A stretch of 9,160 bases of DNA from JBFJWU01 sp041623475 [NCBI: bacterium] (GTDB taxonomy: Bacteria > J088). The translations under genes and the position numbers were made by a program. Below, one piece after another: positions 6,625 to 9,160 of the stretch; positions within the stretch are counted from its first letter, which is position 1; each line of letters begins with the position of its first letter. Below the pieces are notes generated by a model. That model was given only the letters and a program-made list of their open reading frames with translations. It was not told the DNA's origin and did not search any database. The DNA lies in the NCBI GenBank assembly GCA_041623475.1, contig JBFJWU010000118.1, forward strand, positions 1 through 9,160, given 5' to 3'.

Positions 6625-8634
6625 TTATTCGTCGTCGTCGCTGAATGCATCGGTCAGGTCATCCCCGTACCGCTGCCAGATCAGGGACATCAGCTGATGC
6701 AGCGTATCGTTGGTGGCTTCTGCACCGTCAACGCCGTCGCCATCAATGTCCAGATGCAAGGTGCCACCCAGGCTGGGGTTCTGCATCAGGACGGCCAGGT
6801 AAATGACGTCATACGGATCATCATCGGCATTCCAGTCGCTGACCACATAGCCGTCCGGTGACAGTTCGACGTCGCCAGCCGGCGGGTTCAGGTCCTTGGC
6901 AAAGCTCATGGCCGAACGGGCGTGAGCACCGATAACACCGATCGGATCCGCCAGTGCCGCCGCTTCCGTGATGGCGCGGGCAGACGGTGTGCCGTCGGTG
7001 ATCAAGCCAAGGAAGTTCTTGAAGTCTTCGACGGTTGAACCGTCGTCAAAACCAAGGCCGTCGACCATCGCCGAATTGGTATCGCTGGTAGCGCTGTCGG
7101 TAAACCAGATCTGCTTCAGCTGCATTCCGGTCGATCCTTCGCCAGAGTCGCCACAGATCGCGCGAATAACAGAATCTTCGGCCAGTCCATCTTCGTCCGG
7201 GGTGGCCCATTCTTCGGCGGTGTAACCCAGTTCGCATTCCAGCGCCAGGTCATAAATCGTTCCCTCACTGGCTTCCAGGGCGCTGACGGCCGGCAGCAGG
7301 TTGCGCAGTCCTACTGGATTGACGAAGTACTCGCCGGAATCCAGCTGGATCCAGTCGGCAATATCATCGACATCCGCTTCTTCTTCCTGCAGTTCTTCCC
7401 ACAGGCGTTTTTCGCCGTTGCCCGCGACTTTGCCGGACAGGTACTCGGCCAGGTGGATCAGTTCGGCGTTTTCACCGGCACGCATTGCCTTGGCGAACTC
7501 GACGCCCAAATCAACCACCGCGGCCCATGCTTCGCGGCCGATTTCGTTGGTAATTTCGGAGTCGGAGGGTACCAGGTCGTCTTCACCGTCACCGTTCTCA
7601 TCACCAACCTGCTCGGCCAGTTCGGCAACGACAGGAATATTGACCTTGTCACCTTCGCTGACCTTGCCGTCGCCATCGTCGATAAACTGGATAACGTCTT
7701 CGCTCTGGTCGGTACCCAGTTCCGTTTCAATGATGTCCAGGAGGCTGTCGCCGTTGCCCGTGCCAGCCACATAGTCCAGTGCGGTAACGAAACGGTCCTT
7801 GGCAGACTTGGTGACCAGATCCGGGTCATCCATCTTCAGCGCGTCGCCGTTGTCAATGATCAGGTTAGCGACATCCTGGCTGGTTTCAACCAGGATCGAA
7901 CCGATGTCGATGGCCAGGTTGTGGGCCAGGATGAAATCAACACCACCCAGCAGGGCACCGGACGCTGCACCCAGCAGCTTCAGTTCGGCAAAGCCCCAGA
8001 TACCACCCAGGTCGACCTCCAGGTCAGACGGAATGTCTTCACTGATCAGGCTCAGGTCAAAATCAATCGGCAGCGACGGAATATTGACAACCGGTGTACC
8101 CGTATCGTGGATCAACGGTGTATATTCCTCGATGTCCTCAAATTCCGATGTGATCGGCTTCAACAACTGCCGCAGCGTTGGCCGCAGGTCCGTTGCTTCG
8201 GGAATCAGGCCGGCGCTGGGTGCGCCCAGGACAAAGTCCAGCAGCGGGGCCAGGTTGTCGACCGCAACCTTGATCGATGAAACGATAAAGGTATATGTCT
8301 CGGGCACGCAATCCGTCTTCAACAGCTCTGCTTCAAGCAGCAGGTCCTTGGCGTCCTCGGCCTCGTCTTCTTCAAGCCGCTTGTGGGCCAACGCCAGCAC
8401 AACGCCACCGTCGCAAGCGGTCGGGTTGTTGGCCAGGGTCGTTTCAATCCGGGAAAACTCGATACAGTCCAGATCCCCTTCGTCGCAGGTTTCTGCGGCC
8501 GTAATTCCTTCGAGTTTATCAACGACATCGCAGTAGTCACCGCAACCGCCGCCGTCACCGCCACACGCGGGCAGAATCAGCGAACCTACTCCAAATATGA
8601 CCGCCATCAGCGGTGCTTTAAACCAGTCTTGCAT
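6625..8634 (-). CDS. Large acidic lipoprotein of unknown function with DxDGDG motifs
   Basis: The 669-residue protein is not one I recognise. It starts with a type II signal peptide (K6, hydrophobic 9-21) and lipobox L-P-A-C, so it is lipidated at C24. Gly follows at +2, which by the Lol rule favours the outer membrane. The N-terminal part is cysteine-rich (C31, C35, C50, C57, C74, C109) and then helical and acidic, recalling tetratricopeptide-like helices. Two more cysteines lie at 467 and 494. Three aspartate-rich loops resemble EF-hand or dockerin calcium loops: 319-329 (DDGDGKVSEGD), 345-353 (DENGDGEDD) and 629-639 (DIDGDGVDGAE). The C-terminus ends in an acidic SDDDE tail. ATG 8634 is chosen for its AGGAGGT and signal peptide; the longer reading to 8763 would bury the signal peptide. 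It is a single gene with its own candidate promoter and terminator. A calcium-stabilised surface or periplasmic role is inference. Confidence 0.85.
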   Translation of the reverse strand: MQDWFKAPLMAVIFGVGSLILPACGGDGGGCGDYCDVVDKLEGITAAETCDEGDLDCIEFSRIETTLANNPTACDGGVVLALAHKRLEEDEAEDAKDLLLEAELLKTDCVPETYTFIVSSIKVAVDNLAPLLDFVLGAPSAGLIPEATDLRPTLRQLLKPITSEFEDIEEYTPLIHDTGTPVVNIPSLPIDFDLSLISEDIPSDLEVDLGGIWGFAELKLLGAASGALLGGVDFILAHNLAIDIGSILVETSQDVANLIIDNGDALKMDDPDLVTKSAKDRFVTALDYVAGTGNGDSLLDIIETELGTDQSEDVIQFIDDGDGKVSEGDKVNIPVVAELAEQVGDENGDGEDDLVPSDSEITNEIGREAWAAVVDLGVEFAKAMRAGENAELIHLAEYLSGKVAGNGEKRLWEELQEEEADVDDIADWIQLDSGEYFVNPVGLRNLLPAVSALEASEGTIYDLALECELGYTAEEWATPDEDGLAEDSVIRAICGDSGEGSTGMQLKQIWFTDSATSDTNSAMVDGLGFDDGSTVEDFKNFLGLITDGTPSARAITEAAALADPIGVIGAHARSAMSFAKDLNPPAGDVELSPDGYVVSDWNADDDPYDVIYLAVLMQNPSLGGTLHLDIDGDGVDGAEATNDTLHQLMSLIWQRYGDDLTDAFSDDDE

Positions 8635-8640
8635 CCGAGA

Positions 8641-8647
8641 ACCTCCT
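8641..8647 (-). promoter_or_regulatory. Strong ribosome binding site of the lipoprotein gene
   Basis: AGGAGGT on the - strand is a near-perfect Shine-Dalgarno sequence, with 7 bases between AGGAGG and the ATG at 8634. It fixes the start and suggests high expression. Confidence 0.85.
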
Positions 8648-8659
8648 AGATACAACAAT

Positions 8660-8711
8660 TGCCTGCCTGAACTCTCCGTCCGTTTGATTTGTGAGTCCGA
8701 AGTGGCAGGCA
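8660..8711 (-). repeat. Inverted repeat in the lipoprotein mRNA leader
   Basis: TGCCTGCC (8660-8667) and GGCAGGCA (8704-8711) are perfect inverted copies with 36 bases between them. In the - strand transcript they would form an 8-bp GC-rich stem between the candidate promoter and the ribosome binding site. No U tract follows, so it is not a terminator. It may stabilise the message or bind a regulator. I recognise no riboswitch class. Confidence 0.45.
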
Positions 8712-8744
8712 GTTCCAAGCCGGATTTTTCACAAACAGTCTGGT

Positions 8745-8773
8745 ATTTTACCCAATCGGTCAAAGCAACGCAA
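8745..8773 (-). promoter_or_regulatory. Candidate promoter of the lipoprotein gene
   Basis: On the - strand, TTGCGT (8773-8768; matches the first three -35 bases) and TAAAAT (8750-8745; five of six -10 bases) are separated by exactly 17 bp. Transcription would start near 8738, giving a leader of about 100 bases. The surrounding DNA is notably AT-richer than the genes. The gap between the two genes here (8635-8821) holds this promoter, the inverted repeat and the ribosome binding site; I see nothing else in it. Confidence 0.45.
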
Positions 8774-8821
8774 TGGCAATCAAACGTCGGTTGTATATTT
8801 TTTGGTAATGATTTCGGGGAT

Positions 8822-9160
8822 TTAGCGGTCGCTGACCTGGCGCCGAAGCTCGTACAGCAGGACCGTGATCGCCTGGGCGACGTTGAGGCTTTCGGCAGCT
8901 TCCAATGGCACTGTGGCCAGCCCGGCGCACCGACGCGCCGTCAACTGTTTGAGGCCGTCCCCCTCGCTGCCAAAGACAATCACGGTCGGACCGGCCAGGT
9001 CCAGTTGCCAGGGTGGAACACCGCCACGTGTCGCCGCGCCAATCGTAACCAGGTCCTGGTCCACCTGTGCCAGCCAGTTGGGCATGCCGCCAACGACGGC
9101 AAACGGTACCTGCAACAATGTCCCGGCCGAGGCCCGGATTGTCGCCGCCGAGATCGGCGC
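8822..9160 (-). CDS. TrmH/SpoU-family RNA 2'-O-methyltransferase, N-terminus missing
   Basis: These are the last 112 residues of a SPOUT-class methyltransferase that moves a methyl group from S-adenosylmethionine to a ribose 2'-OH in rRNA or tRNA. The frame is open to the window edge and the start lies beyond 9160. The TTG at 9118 is internal, because upstream codons continue the family motif IRASAG. Seen in order: IRASAG (motif 1 region), VIVFGSEGDGL (motif 2) and VPLEAAESLNVAQA followed by LLYELRRQ (motif 3). Motifs 2 and 3 build the trefoil knot that holds the cofactor. RlmB and TrmH usually read SLNVS here. The ESLNVA form and the IRASAG stretch resemble the broader TsnR/YsgA-like group more, so I give no specific target or symbol. 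No terminator is visible after its stop, so some transcription may continue into the lipoprotein gene. Confidence 0.9.
   Translation of the reverse strand, partial: APISAATIRASAGTLLQVPFAVVGGMPNWLAQVDQDLVTIGAATRGGVPPWQLDLAGPTVIVFGSEGDGLKQLTARRCAGLATVPLEAAESLNVAQAITVLLYELRRQVSDR

Noticed and set aside
7453-8280. Long + strand open frames opposite the lipoprotein gene (also 7301-7774 and 7799-8536)
   Set aside because: They lie antisense to a well-supported gene, have no ribosome binding site or recognisable motif, and two of them read as low-complexity Ser-rich translations, as expected from the Asp/Glu/Leu-rich codons of the real gene.
8635-8763. 43-residue N-terminal extension of the lipoprotein to a start at 8763
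   Set aside because: It would place the lipoprotein signal peptide internally and overlap the candidate promoter. The start at 8634 has a near-perfect ribosome binding site.
9116-9118. TTG as start of the methyltransferase
   Set aside because: The frame continues upstream to the window edge with family-like IRASAG residues, so this codon is internal.
1-9160. Mobile element, prophage, CRISPR or defence island
   Set aside because: No transposase, integrase, long terminal repeats, spaced direct repeats or defence-type domains were seen, and composition is even across the genes.

Overview
The window is a GC-rich stretch (by eye near 60%) of what looks like an ordinary chromosome of a Gram-negative bacterium, most likely a proteobacterium. 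The Gram-negative call rests on a lipobox lipoprotein, a Sec-exported nuclease and a full-length three-domain DNA polymerase I with intact proofreading. No species can be named. I see no insertion sequence, integrase, tRNA, rRNA, CRISPR array or phage gene. Coding density is high and no gene-free stretch exceeds about 190 bases.

Left half, + strand (1-5118): three closely packed genes that look co-transcribed. They are a GMC-family flavin oxidoreductase whose start lies before the window (1-1566), DNA polymerase I (polA, 1570-4302) and a Sec-exported staphylococcal-nuclease-like protein (4324-5118). The gaps are 3 and 21 bases. The polA ribosome binding site lies inside the end of the oxidoreductase gene, and the nuclease gene has no visible one.

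Middle, - strand (5134-6476): a two-gene unit read leftwards from a candidate promoter near 6514-6544. A 120-residue protein of unknown function (6114-6476) is followed, with a probable 4-base TTGA overlap, by a sodium-coupled transporter of the bile acid:sodium symporter (BASS) superfamily (5134-6117). Its sodium-site residues match those of Neisseria meningitidis ASBT position for position. This unit converges on the nuclease gene with only 15 bases between the stops and no terminator visible there.

Right part, - strand (6569-9160): a 669-residue acidic lipoprotein of unknown function (6625-8634) has its own candidate promoter, a leader with an inverted repeat, a strong ribosome binding site and a clear intrinsic terminator (6569-6599). 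Upstream, the C-terminal part of a TrmH/SpoU-family RNA 2'-O-methyltransferase (8822-9160) runs off the window edge.

The polymerase and the methyltransferase are housekeeping genes. The least understood parts are the lipoprotein, the small protein coupled to the transporter, and the oxidoreductase with a changed active-site position. Nothing here amounts to a clear new multi-gene system.
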